64,000 bases of DNA, taken from contig DATGMD010000058.1 of assembly GCA_035293805.1 (NCBI GenBank), positions 1 to 64,000 of the forward strand, written 5' to 3'. The DNA is from JAJPHF01 sp035293805. Lineage in GTDB: Bacteria > Chloroflexota > UBA6077 > JAJPHF01. Positions 7,237 through 14,352 of this stretch are shown piece after piece; position 1 is the stretch's first letter; each line of letters starts with the position of its first letter. The notes below the pieces were generated by a model. That model did not search any database. It saw nothing but the letters and a program-made list of their open reading frames with translations, and had not been told where the DNA came from. The translations under genes were made by a program, and so were the position numbers.

Positions 7237-8379
7237 ATGCTGTCGAAGGAAGAGAACGAGCGTCTGACGCGGGTGGGGCCGGGGACGCCGATGGGCGAGG
7301 TGCTGCGGCGCTACTGGTGGCCGGTCGGCTGCACGGACGAGCTGAGCACGAAGCCGCGGCGGCTGAAGCTGCTGGGCGAGGAGCTGGTGCTCTACCGGGG
7401 CGAGGACGGCCAGCCGGCGCTGATGGAGCTGCGCTGCGCCCACCGCAACGTGGCGCTGGATTACGGCCGCGTGGAGGGCGACTGCATCCGCTGCCCGTAT
7501 CACGGCTGGCTGTACGATCGCACCGGCCAGTGCGTCGAGCAGCCGGCCGAGCCGGAGGAGAGCACGTTCAAGAACCGCGTGCGGCTGAACGCCTACCCGA
7601 CGCGGGAGTTCGGCGGGCTGGTGTACGGCTATCTCGGCCCGGCGCCGGCGCCGCTGCTGCCGCGCTACGACGTGGTCGCGTTCGAGGACGGCGTCAAGAC
7701 GATCCAGATCCAGCCCGTGTACGCCAACTGGCTGCAGCACGTCGAGAACATCGTGGACATCAGCCACCTGGCCTGGCTGCACGGCGCCCGGCTGCACCGC
7801 TACGGCGGCAAGAAGTTGGCGTATCACTGGGAGCGCACGCGCTGGGGCCTGAACAACGTGATGCAGATCGCGGGGATCGACCAGACGCACGTCTCGTGCT
7901 ACGCCTTCCCGACGGTCAATCGCTTCACGCTGCCGCCGGTGGACGGCAGCCGCGAGCTGGTGCAGGCGCTCATCTACCGCGTGCCGGTGGACGACGTGTC
8001 GTCGCGGCTGTACATGATCCGCTGCTACCGGGACGACACGCGCGCGCTGAAGCTGCTGGGCGAGCGCCCGACCCGGCCCGGGGTGTACGAGCCGAACCCG
8101 ACCGACTGGTGGGGCATCGACATGATCGACCAGGACCGCATGGCCGTCGAGCAGCAGGGCGAGATGACCGACCGCCAGAGGGAGCACCTGAGCGCGTCCG
8201 ACGAGGGGGTGGTGCTGGTGCGGCAGATGCTGCGGGACGCGCTGGCGGCCGTGGCGGCCGGCCAGGACCCGCTAGGCGTGGTCCGCGATCCGGCCGAGGA
8301 CGCGGTCATCGCGCTGGGCGCGGTGGCCGACATGTACGACATGCCCGGCCCGCGGCTGGTGGCCGCGGGCGCGCGCTAG
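7237..8379 (+). CDS. Rieske 2Fe-2S aromatic ring-hydroxylating oxygenase, alpha subunit
   Basis: Hydroxylates or demethylates an aromatic or cyclic substrate using O2 and electrons from a separate reductase, which is not in this window. The start at 7237 (MLSKEENERL) has GGGAGG 7 bases upstream. In the 380-residue protein the Rieske cluster ligands are C67-x-H69 and C86-x2-H89 (RCAHRNVALDYG and CIRCPYHGW). The mononuclear iron site follows as NWLQHVENIVDISHLAWLH, giving D174-x2-H177-x4-H182. It is similar in layout to phthalate 4,5-dioxygenase and vanillate demethylase oxygenase components. The ring substrate is unknown. Confidence 0.9.
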   Translation: MLSKEENERLTRVGPGTPMGEVLRRYWWPVGCTDELSTKPRRLKLLGEELVLYRGEDGQPALMELRCAHRNVALDYGRVEGDCIRCPYHGWLYDRTGQCVEQPAEPEESTFKNRVRLNAYPTREFGGLVYGYLGPAPAPLLPRYDVVAFEDGVKTIQIQPVYANWLQHVENIVDISHLAWLHGARLHRYGGKKLAYHWERTRWGLNNVMQIAGIDQTHVSCYAFPTVNRFTLPPVDGSRELVQALIYRVPVDDVSSRLYMIRCYRDDTRALKLLGERPTRPGVYEPNPTDWWGIDMIDQDRMAVEQQGEMTDRQREHLSASDEGVVLVRQMLRDALAAVAAGQDPLGVVRDPAEDAVIALGAVADMYDMPGPRLVAAGAR

Positions 8380-8414
8380 CGTCCGCCCGCGCGGATGCCC
8401 AGGCGTCCAGCAGA

Positions 8415-8443
8415 GGCGGCCCTCCACACACCGGAGGGCCGCC
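8415..8443 (+). terminator. GC-rich hairpin between oxygenase and amidohydrolase genes
   Basis: GGCGGCCCTCC (8415-8425) and GGAGGGCCGCC (8433-8443) pair perfectly around seven bases. No U-run follows. It lies 35 bases after the oxygenase stop and may be a weak terminator or mRNA-processing hairpin. Confidence 0.5.
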
Positions 8444-8477
8444 CCGCGTATCTTGTAGCCGACGACAGGAGCTAGCC

Positions 8478-9446
8478 GTGCACATCGACGTCCACGCGCA
8501 CTACTTCCATCCCGAGTACATCGCGGCGCTCGGGCGGCTCGTGAACCCGGCGGCGGCCGCGCACACGGCGCGCGCGCCCGGCCTGCAGCTCACGCCGGAG
8601 GACATCATCGGCCTGATGGACGCGAGCGGCGTGGACCTGCAAGTGCTCTCGCCGTCGGCGTCGCAGCCCTATGCCGCCGACGAGGCGAACGCCGTCGCGG
8701 CGGCGCGGCTGTGCAACGACATCTACGCGGACCTGGCGCGGCGCTACCCGGGCCGCTTCGCCGCGTTCGGGTCGGTGCCGCTGCCGCACGTGGACGCCGC
8801 CATCGCGGAGGCCGGGCGCTGCCTGGACACGCTGGGCTTTCTCGGCATCAACACGGGGTGCTCGGTGGCCGGCCGCGCGCTGGACGATCCGAGCTTCGAG
8901 CCGTTCTGGGCGGAGCTGGACCGCCGCGGCAGCGTGCTGTTCCTACACCCGATGGGCGTGGGCGGGCCGTGCATGGACAAGTTTAACCTGCCGTTCATGG
9001 TCGGGGCGCCGTTCGAGGACACGGTGGCGGCGCTGCGCCTGGTGCTGGGCGGGGTGACGCGGCGCCACCCGAACATCCGCGTGATCGTGCCGCACCTGGG
9101 CGGCACGCTGCCGTTCCTGATGGCCCGCATCGACGGGGCGCCCGACCGCGGCGGGGCGCCGCGCGCGCCCGAGGCGCAGATCGAGGGGCCGATCACGCCG
9201 CACCTGCGCCGCTTCTGGTACGACACGGTGAACCACGACCCGCACGCGCTCCGCTGCGCGCTCGCGGCGTTCGGGCCGGAGCGACTGCTGCTCGGCAGCG
9301 ACTTTCCGTACGCGGTCGGCAGCTACTACACGCACTGCGTCACCTACGTCGCGGAGGCGGGGCTATCCGCGGCCGAGCTGGAAGCCGTGCTCGGCGGCAA
9401 CGCGCAGGCGCTGCTCGGGCTCGGGGCGCCAACCACGCCCGCCTGA
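8478..9446 (+). CDS. Amidohydrolase family protein (ACMSD-like)
   Basis: Metal-dependent TIM-barrel hydrolase or decarboxylase of the amidohydrolase-2 group. The GTG start at 8478 has AGGAG 6 bases upstream; the frame is open much further left but only as a GC artefact. The 322-residue protein shows the N-terminal metal motif DVHAH (H6, H8), H157 in LFLHPMG, a further His in IVPHLGGTLPF and the catalytic Asp at about 275 in LLLGSDFPYAVG. These are the metal ligands of the aminocarboxymuconate semialdehyde decarboxylase-like family. With the upstream Rieske and FAH-type enzymes it would suit decarboxylation or hydrolysis of a ring-cleavage product. Confidence 0.88.
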   Translation: MHIDVHAHYFHPEYIAALGRLVNPAAAAHTARAPGLQLTPEDIIGLMDASGVDLQVLSPSASQPYAADEANAVAAARLCNDIYADLARRYPGRFAAFGSVPLPHVDAAIAEAGRCLDTLGFLGINTGCSVAGRALDDPSFEPFWAELDRRGSVLFLHPMGVGGPCMDKFNLPFMVGAPFEDTVAALRLVLGGVTRRHPNIRVIVPHLGGTLPFLMARIDGAPDRGGAPRAPEAQIEGPITPHLRRFWYDTVNHDPHALRCALAAFGPERLLLGSDFPYAVGSYYTHCVTYVAEAGLSAAELEAVLGGNAQALLGLGAPTTPA

Positions 9447-9453
9447 GTTCCCT

Positions 9454-9729
9454 GTGATCCATATCGTCGAGTTCGAGTTCGACGCGGACAACTTCGCCCA
9501 CTGTGCCGCGCACGGGGTCTATCCGGCGGACCTTTACGACGCGCTTGAGAGCGGTGACTGGGTAGTTATTCCCAACAAGCGGGCGATGGCTGGCAGCCAC
9601 CTGTTCATCGGGCGGGCGCGTAGCGGCCGCATCATCACCGCACCGATTAGGGAGACTGCCCATGCTGGTATCTGGCGTCCGTTCAGCGCCTGGCCGGCCA
9701 AGCCATCCGAGGCGCGGCACCTGCGATGA
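9454..9729 (+). CDS. BrnT-like small toxin candidate
   Basis: 91-residue protein starting at GTG, 7 bases after the amidohydrolase stop. VEFEFDADNFAHCAAHGV at the N-terminus, then a segment with HLFIGRARSGRIITAPIRE, resembles the BrnT ribonuclease toxin layout (FEWD-x-K-x3-N-x2-KHGV, then IG-x-S/A-R-G-R-x-L). The Lys-rich motif is only partly kept (N and H but not KHG). The following small gene has the position and size of a BrnA antitoxin. The assignment is by pattern only; an uncharacterised small protein is the alternative. Confidence 0.5.
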   Translation: MIHIVEFEFDADNFAHCAAHGVYPADLYDALESGDWVVIPNKRAMAGSHLFIGRARSGRIITAPIRETAHAGIWRPFSAWPAKPSEARHLR

Positions 9730-9753
9730 GGTAGAAAGTAGAGAGGAGTACAA

Positions 9754-9993
9754 ATGGGCGAGCTTACCCCAGAGGAGCTGGCCGCGTTAGAGGACCCAGA
9801 GAGCTGGGATTGGGAGCATGCCCAGCGCGGTACGCCGGTCCCGCAAGCCGGCGTCAGCTACCGTGTCCGCTTCGACGGAGACGAAGTGCATGCGATTGGC
9901 GACGCGGCGCGTGCGCAGGGCGTCTCCGACATCGAGTTCATTCGCCGCGCCGCGTTGTCAGCCGCCAAGAAACTCCGGCAGGCTGCTCGTTAG
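9754..9993 (+). CDS. BrnA/CopG-like small antitoxin candidate
   Basis: 79-residue protein with a strong ribosome site (GAGAGGAG upstream of ATG 9754), 24 bases after the preceding gene. The N-terminal acidic half (LTPEELAALEDPESWDWEHA) is followed by VSYRVRFDGDEVHAIGDAARAQGVSDIEFIRRAALSAAKK, a strand-helix-helix pattern like the ribbon-helix-helix domain of CopG/BrnA antitoxins. Toxin-first order is typical of brnTA. It would be expected to neutralise the upstream product and repress the pair. Confidence 0.5.
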   Translation: MGELTPEELAALEDPESWDWEHAQRGTPVPQAGVSYRVRFDGDEVHAIGDAARAQGVSDIEFIRRAALSAAKKLRQAAR

Positions 9994-10027
9994 GCAATGC
10001 CCTGCTGGTAGCGTGTGGCCGCGCGGG

Positions 10028-10990
10028 CTATTGCAGGTCGAGGGTGCCTGGCGGGAACAGCGACTCGACGGCCGGCGCGCCGGGGAGGATACGCTGGTCG
10101 ACGGCGAAGCCGATGATGGTGTCGAGCGCGCGGCGGTTGGCGGCCAGCCCGGCCGGCAGGAGGTCGTCGCCCACGACCTCGCGGCGGCGCAGGAGCGCGG
10201 CGTCGTCGGGGCCGGCGGGGCCGTCCCGCTCCAGCCGCTGCAGGTACGCGCGCCGCGCCTGCTCGAACGCGTCGAAGAGGACCGTGCCCACCCAAGGATG
10301 CTCGGCCAGCACCGTGTCTTTGACGACGATCACGTTCTGGAACGGGTAGATGCCGGTGCGGCGGCACCACGCGGCGGCGGCCGCCTCGGGCTCGGGGATG
10401 ACGGGCCGCGTGAGCGCGGGATCGACTTGCCCGATGCCGGCGTTCGCCGTGAAGCCGACTTCGAGGTCGCCGCGCAGGAACAGCTCGCGCAGCGTGGTGC
10501 CGGCGGGCGCGGCGACGACGTTCGGCGGCGCCTGGTACTGGACGACGTGCTCCTCGTCGTCGGTCAGCCAGGTGACACGCTCGAGGGCCACGCCGTACTC
10601 CGCGCGCAGGATGCCGCGCGCCCACGTCGGCGGCGTGACCGTGTAGGCGCGGACGCCGACGCGTCGCCCCTCCAGGTCGCGCGGCCCCTGGACGGCGGAA
10701 TCGGCGCGGCAGAGCAGCCAGTGGTGGAAGAAGCCGTGGCGCAGGAAGATCGGCAGGGCGGTGAACGGCCGCCCGACCGACCGCGCCAGCAGGTAGGTGA
10801 CGATCGGCAGCTCGCAGACGTCGAAGGCTAGCTCGCGCACCATCTGGCGGTAGGCGCCGATCATGGACGGGACCTTGGCGTACTCCAGGCGGAGGCCGCC
10901 CGTGGGCACGGCGCCGTCCAGCAAGGGCCGCGTAGGGCCTGCCTCGCCAACCGCGGCCCGCAACGTTAGCGGCTGCATCTCATTGGCCAT
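10028..10990 (-). CDS. 4,5-dihydroxyphthalate decarboxylase-like / binding-protein-fold protein
   Basis: 320-residue protein without a signal peptide. The start at 10990 (MANEMQPLTLRAA) has AAGGAG upstream; the longer frame to 11314 is not supported. The pattern MIGAYRQMVRELAFDVCELPIVTYLLAR, the IFLRHGFFHH segment and GIYPFQNVIVVKDT are typical of a family that includes 4,5-dihydroxyphthalate decarboxylase and resembles NMT1-type binding proteins. With the nearby Rieske oxygenase, a role in decarboxylating an aromatic acid is possible. Many homologues are of unknown function. It converges on the BrnT/A-like pair with 34 bases between. Confidence 0.7.
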   Translation of the reverse strand: MANEMQPLTLRAAVGEAGPTRPLLDGAVPTGGLRLEYAKVPSMIGAYRQMVRELAFDVCELPIVTYLLARSVGRPFTALPIFLRHGFFHHWLLCRADSAVQGPRDLEGRRVGVRAYTVTPPTWARGILRAEYGVALERVTWLTDDEEHVVQYQAPPNVVAAPAGTTLRELFLRGDLEVGFTANAGIGQVDPALTRPVIPEPEAAAAAWCRRTGIYPFQNVIVVKDTVLAEHPWVGTVLFDAFEQARRAYLQRLERDGPAGPDDAALLRRREVVGDDLLPAGLAANRRALDTIIGFAVDQRILPGAPAVESLFPPGTLDLQ

Positions 10991-11554
10991 CGCCCGCTCC
11001 TTCCGCGCTCTCGCCAGCCACACGAGCCCCGTGGCCGGGCCGCGGGGGCCTCGATGGGTATACTGCACTCGCCTCCCCACCCGCCACACGACGCGGCGAG
11101 CGGCCAGGCCGCCCGGCCGATCTGCCGTGCGGCTGCTCGCTCCCGCGGCGCCCATCCGCGCGCCTGCCTCTCGGCTCCCACGAGGCCGCTCCGCGGTTCG
11201 CTCTCCTTCCCCGACCGCCAAAATCTGCCAAGCATGTTGGGGGATGTCGCCTTGCGCGCGGGAGGGACCCGGGAGTACAGTAGGAGCGGCGGGGGGCGTC
11301 CGCTGATCGGGCACGCCGCCTGTGTAGTGTGGGAGTCGACGGTCGCTATGGACGGAGACCTAGCTGGCGAGCGTAACGGCGCCAGCTTCGGATACTATCG
11401 GGTGCAGGCTGCCGAGGGCCCCCGGGGGTTGCGCATGGCGTGACCTGCCGGGCTGGCACTCCGCGCTAGTACCCACTGCGGCTACGACCGACAGTGGGTT
11501 TCTTGTGTCTGGTGTGGCAGCCGACCGGGGCGTTTCGAGCGAAAGGAGGCCGTG
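10991..11554. other. Divergent intergenic region with structured leader
   Basis: No gene is seen here. The left part is a GC-rich spacer upstream of the decarboxylase-like gene. From about 11340 the plus strand can form several hairpins: AGCTGGCG (11362-11369) with CGCCAGCT (11380-11387), and a terminator-like stem at 11471-11507. They look like a regulated 5' leader for the metal-transport genes that follow. I do not match it to a known riboswitch class. Confidence 0.4.
11471..11507 (+). terminator. Terminator-like hairpin in the leader of the metal locus
   Basis: ACCCACTG (11471-11478) pairs with CAGTGGGT (11492-11499) around a 13-base loop and is followed by TTCTTGTG. It lies 48 bases before the small ORF at 11555, a position that would suit attenuation of the downstream genes. 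Confidence 0.5.
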
Positions 11555-11626
11555 ATGGACGACTGCAACAGTCCCAAACCCTACTCGATCCATCATTGCC
11601 GAGGAACGCACCGGCTGCTAGAGTAA
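11555..11626 (+). CDS. Small Cys/His-containing peptide (23 residues) with strong ribosome site
   Basis: ATG at 11555 is preceded by AAAGGAGG (11542-11549) with 5 bases between, one of the best Shine-Dalgarno matches in the window. The frame encodes MDDCNSPKPYSIHHC, then RGTHRLLE, and stops at TAA. Two cysteines and three histidines in 23 residues could bind a metal ion. It sits between a terminator-like stem and the heavy-metal-associated-like gene. It may be a leader peptide whose translation controls the operon, or a small metal-binding protein. No family is known to me. Confidence 0.45.
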   Translation: MDDCNSPKPYSIHHCRGTHRLLE

Positions 11627-11653
11627 GTCCCCCCGCGTGGGCGTGATGCGCCG

Positions 11654-11697
11654 GCCTCCTCGGCTGTTCGGGGAGGCTTTGCTGTTCCCCCGGAGGC
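11654..11697 (+). promoter_or_regulatory. Mutually exclusive hairpins that can mask a ribosome-binding site
   Basis: GCCTCC (11654-11659) can pair with GGAGGC at 11672-11677 or with the identical GGAGGC at 11692-11697, which contains the Shine-Dalgarno sequence of the gene starting at 11703. The first stem is followed by TTTGCTGTT. The arrangement resembles a translational or transcriptional switch; this is inference from sequence only. Confidence 0.35.
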
Positions 11698-11702
11698 GCA
11701 TC

Positions 11703-12194
11703 ATGACCCTGCTGCTCGAAATCCTGGCCACCGAGCTGCTCGCGACCGCCGTGCGCGAGGCGGGCAGCTACACGATCCGCCGGGCGCTTGCCGGCCCGGC
11801 CGCGACCGCGTCGCCACCGGTCGCTCCGGTTCAGGCGCCGGCAACGCTTCGGCTAGCTCCCGACGGCGATCCGGTGGTGCGCTCGCACACCCACGGGCGG
11901 GTACGGCTGGAGGTGCCGGGGCTCCGCCGCGACGCGGCGCGGGCGGCGGCCGTCGAGCGGCGCCTGCAGGCGCTCGCGGGCGTGACGCGGGCGCAGGCGA
12001 ACTCGAGAACTAGCACCGTACTGGTCCACTACGATCCCCGCCGGACGACGGTAGCGGCGATCCGGGCCGCCGCGGCGTGCCGGACGGACGTGCCGGCAAG
12101 CGCCGAGCCGGAGCCGCGGGGCCGGTGGGGTCGGCCGATTTCCATTCAGGAGGGGAGGACCAATGAGTTCCGGCGACTCTCGCTTGCCGTCTGA
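11703..12194 (+). CDS. Heavy-metal-associated-like (HMA) domain protein without CxxC
   Basis: 163 residues; start at ATG 11703 with GGAGG 6 bases upstream, in preference to the frame start at 11637. The N-terminal helix MTLLLEILATELLATAV could be membrane-associated. After an Ala/Pro linker, residues about 60-130 read VRSHTHGRVRLEVPGL, LQALAGVTRAQANSRTSTVLVHYD and an RRTTVAAIRAA helix. This is the beta-alpha-beta pattern of HMA domains of the type in which the metal-binding CxxC is absent and an H-x3-GR-x-R motif is kept. It probably assists metal transport by the NRAMP protein downstream. Direct metal binding is doubtful. Confidence 0.65.
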   Translation: MTLLLEILATELLATAVREAGSYTIRRALAGPAATASPPVAPVQAPATLRLAPDGDPVVRSHTHGRVRLEVPGLRRDAARAAAVERRLQALAGVTRAQANSRTSTVLVHYDPRRTTVAAIRAAAACRTDVPASAEPEPRGRWGRPISIQEGRTNEFRRLSLAV

Positions 12195-12297
12195 GCCGCC
12201 GAGTCCCACGGACTCACCTACCGGACGGCCCATCGCGCTCGCTGAGCGCGATTCGACGCTGCACGCGCACGCTCCCGGGAGCAGCCCCGACTGCTGA
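12163..12297 (+). CDS. Small Ser/Pro-rich protein (44 residues) overlapping the HMA gene
   Basis: ATG 12163 follows AGGAGGGGAGGACCA, so the ribosome site is excellent. The frame encodes 44 residues rich in Ser, Pro and Asp (MSSGDSRLPSEPPSPTDSP) ending SSPDC. It overlaps the last 32 bases of the HMA-like gene in another frame and ends 61 bases before the NRAMP start. No domain is seen. It could act in translational coupling between the two metal genes. Confidence 0.4.
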   Translation: MSSGDSRLPSEPPSPTDSPTGRPIALAERDSTLHAHAPGSSPDC

Positions 12298-12358
12298 CCT
12301 GGGGGGCCTCCCTGGGAGCGTGCGCCACCCGAGCACACGCTCCAGAAGGGAGACTCCC

Positions 12359-13996
12359 ATGGGCACGCATCTCGGTACCCCAGTGCGCGCGGAGCGCTCG
12401 GCGGTGCTCGACCCCGCGCACCGCGGCGACCTCCTGGGCGCCCTCGGCACCATCCGCCAGCACGACACGGCGCCGCGCCGGACCTGGCGGGCACGACTGC
12501 TCACGCTACTCGCCATCATGGGGCCTGGGCTGGTCGTCATGGTCGGCGACAACGACGCCGGCGGCGTCGCGACGTATGCGCAGGCCGGCCAGAACTACGG
12601 CACCAGCCTGCTCTGGACGCTGCTGCTTCTGATTCCCGTCTTGATTGTGAACCAGGAGATGGTCGTGCGGCTGGGCGCCGTCACCGGCGTGGGCCACGCC
12701 CGCCTCATCTTCGAGCGCTTTGGGCGCTTCTGGGGCTGGTTCTCGGTCGGCGACCTGCTGCTGCTGAACTTCCTGACCCTGGTCACGGAGTTCATCGGCG
12801 TCAGCCTCGCGCTCGGGTATTTCGGCATCAGCCCGACGCTCTCGGTCCCACTGGCGGCGCTCGGGCTGATCGCCGTCACGCTCACCGGCAGCTTTCGCCG
12901 CTGGGAGCGGTTCATGTTCGTGTTCATCGTGTTCAACTTCCTGGCGATCCCGCTGGTGCTGATGACGCGGCCGGCGCCTGGCCCGGTCCTGCGCGATCTG
13001 TTCATCCCGCGGGTCGAGGGGGGCCTCGACTCTACCGCGCTGCTGCTCATCATCAGCATCGTGGGCACGACCGTGGCCCCCTGGCAGTTGTTCTTCCAGC
13101 AGTCGAACATCGTGGACAAGCGCATCCTGCCGCGCTGGATCCAGTACGAGCGGCTGGATACGGTTCTCGGAGCCGTCGTCACGGAAGTCGGGGCCGCGGC
13201 CCTGCTGATTGCCGCCGCGGCCGCCTTTGCCGGCACCCCGCTGGCCGGACAGTTCACGGACGCGGGCGCGGTGGCCAGCGGCCTGGCCGAGTACGTCGGC
13301 CCGAGCGCGGGCGCGCTCTTCGCCCTCGTCTTGCTGGAAGGCGCGATCATCGGCGGCGTCGCGGTGAGCCTGGCGACCGCCTACGCCTTCGGCGACGTCT
13401 TCGCGATCAAGCACTCGCTGCACCGCAGCGCTACGGATGCGAAAGCGTTCTACGGGCTGTTCGCGGTGCAGGTGGTGGCAGCCGCCGGGGTGGTCCTGAT
13501 CCCGAACGCCCCGCTAGGGCTGATCACCCTGGCGGTGCAGGCGCTCGCCGGCGTGCTGCTGCCCAGCGCGACCGTGTTCCTGGTGCTGCTGTGCAATGAC
13601 CGGGCGATCCTCGGGCCGTGGGTCAACCCGCGCTGGCTGAACGTGGTGGCGAGCATCATCGTCGGGGTGCTGCTGCTGCTGTCGCTGGTCCTGATGGCCA
13701 CCACGCTACTGCCTGATCTGGACCCCATGCTAGTGACTGGGGCGCTGGGGGCGCTCCTGTTCGGAGGCCTGGTCGTGCTGGGCCTCCTGCAACTCCCGAC
13801 GCGAGCGGAGCGTGCCGCGCCGGCAGCCGGGGCGGCCTACGACTCCACGACCTGGCAGATGCCGCCATTGGAGACGTTGCCGAAGCCGGTCTGGTCCGTG
13901 GGCCGGAAAGTTGCGTTGCTCACGCTGCGCGGCTATCTCCTGGTCGCCATCATCCTGGTGGTCGTAAAGGTGGTCCAGCTGGCGCTCGGGCAGTAG
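12359..13996 (+). CDS. NRAMP-family divalent metal transporter with atypical ion-site motifs
   Basis: 545-residue integral membrane protein, about 11 transmembrane helices, expected to carry a divalent cation across the inner membrane. Start at 12359 with AAGGGAG upstream. The first helix has GPGLVVMVGDNDAGGVATYAQAG where canonical Mn/Fe NRAMPs have D-P-G-N. In the sixth helix TVAPWQLFFQQS replaces the usual M-P-H, so the soft-metal-binding methionine is lost and an alanine stands in its place. I recall a similar Met-to-Ala change in Nramp-related magnesium transporters, so Mg rather than Mn/Fe is possible. It is the last gene of a locus with an HMA-like protein and small peptides. Confidence 0.82.
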   Translation: MGTHLGTPVRAERSAVLDPAHRGDLLGALGTIRQHDTAPRRTWRARLLTLLAIMGPGLVVMVGDNDAGGVATYAQAGQNYGTSLLWTLLLLIPVLIVNQEMVVRLGAVTGVGHARLIFERFGRFWGWFSVGDLLLLNFLTLVTEFIGVSLALGYFGISPTLSVPLAALGLIAVTLTGSFRRWERFMFVFIVFNFLAIPLVLMTRPAPGPVLRDLFIPRVEGGLDSTALLLIISIVGTTVAPWQLFFQQSNIVDKRILPRWIQYERLDTVLGAVVTEVGAAALLIAAAAAFAGTPLAGQFTDAGAVASGLAEYVGPSAGALFALVLLEGAIIGGVAVSLATAYAFGDVFAIKHSLHRSATDAKAFYGLFAVQVVAAAGVVLIPNAPLGLITLAVQALAGVLLPSATVFLVLLCNDRAILGPWVNPRWLNVVASIIVGVLLLLSLVLMATTLLPDLDPMLVTGALGALLFGGLVVLGLLQLPTRAERAAPAAGAAYDSTTWQMPPLETLPKPVWSVGRKVALLTLRGYLLVAIILVVVKVVQLALGQ

Positions 13997-14026
13997 CGCG
14001 CGTTTCATGAGACTCCCGCTGGTCTC

Positions 14027-14075
14027 CAAGGCTGGCGTGTCGGTTTGGCCGTGCCAAACCGACACGCCAGCCTTG
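14027..14075. terminator. Perfect 23-bp inverted repeat after the NRAMP gene
   Basis: Arms 14027-14049 and 14053-14075 are exactly complementary around CGT; the inner part reads GTCGGTTTGGC and GCCAAACCGAC. It starts 31 bases after the NRAMP stop. Same architecture as 6993-7044 but unrelated sequence, which points to a structural role such as termination. Confidence 0.6.
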
Positions 14076-14102
14076 ACCGGATGCGTAGAGCCAGGCGGGC
14101 CG

Positions 14103-14134
14103 CCGGGCGGCAGGGGACGAGCCCCTGCCCTACG
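14103..14134. repeat. Family-A palindromic repeat (canonical copy)
   Basis: CCGGGCGGCAGGGGACGAGC with the following CCCTGCCCTACG; nearly identical to the copy at 7148. Confidence 0.75.
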
Positions 14135-14352
14135 ACTGGCGGGGCCTGGAAGCGAGCGGTTCGCTGCCCCCGCCGGCGGCCGGGGGCAAGTCCTTGCCTT
14201 AGGACAGCGCCAACACCTCGTGGCGCAACACGCCGGGGTGGTCGGCGGGCGTACTGGACATCTCCTGCCTGCCGTGCGACACCGCCAACGCATAGTGGCG
14301 CAAGAGCCACGAAAACGACTGTAGGAGTCTTCGGCGAGGGCTTGGGGCGGGA

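Larger units (their letters stand above)
13997..14352. other. Repeat-filled intergenic region
   Basis: No gene. It holds a perfect 23-bp inverted repeat (14027-14075), a family-A repeat (14103-14134) with a diverged relative near 14175-14203, and a pair of direct repeats (14203-14230 and 14278-14305), each with CGCCAAC, a 6-base variable centre and GTGGCGCAA. Confidence 0.6.

Noticed and set aside
7002..9446. Single 814-codon plus-strand frame covering the oxygenase and amidohydrolase
   Set aside because: Its first two thirds are a shadow of the oxygenase in another frame; only the part from GTG 8478 is the amidohydrolase.
11340..11510. yybP-ykoY (Mn) or M-box (Mg) riboswitch
   Set aside because: I could not find the conserved loops of either class; recorded only as an unassigned structured leader.
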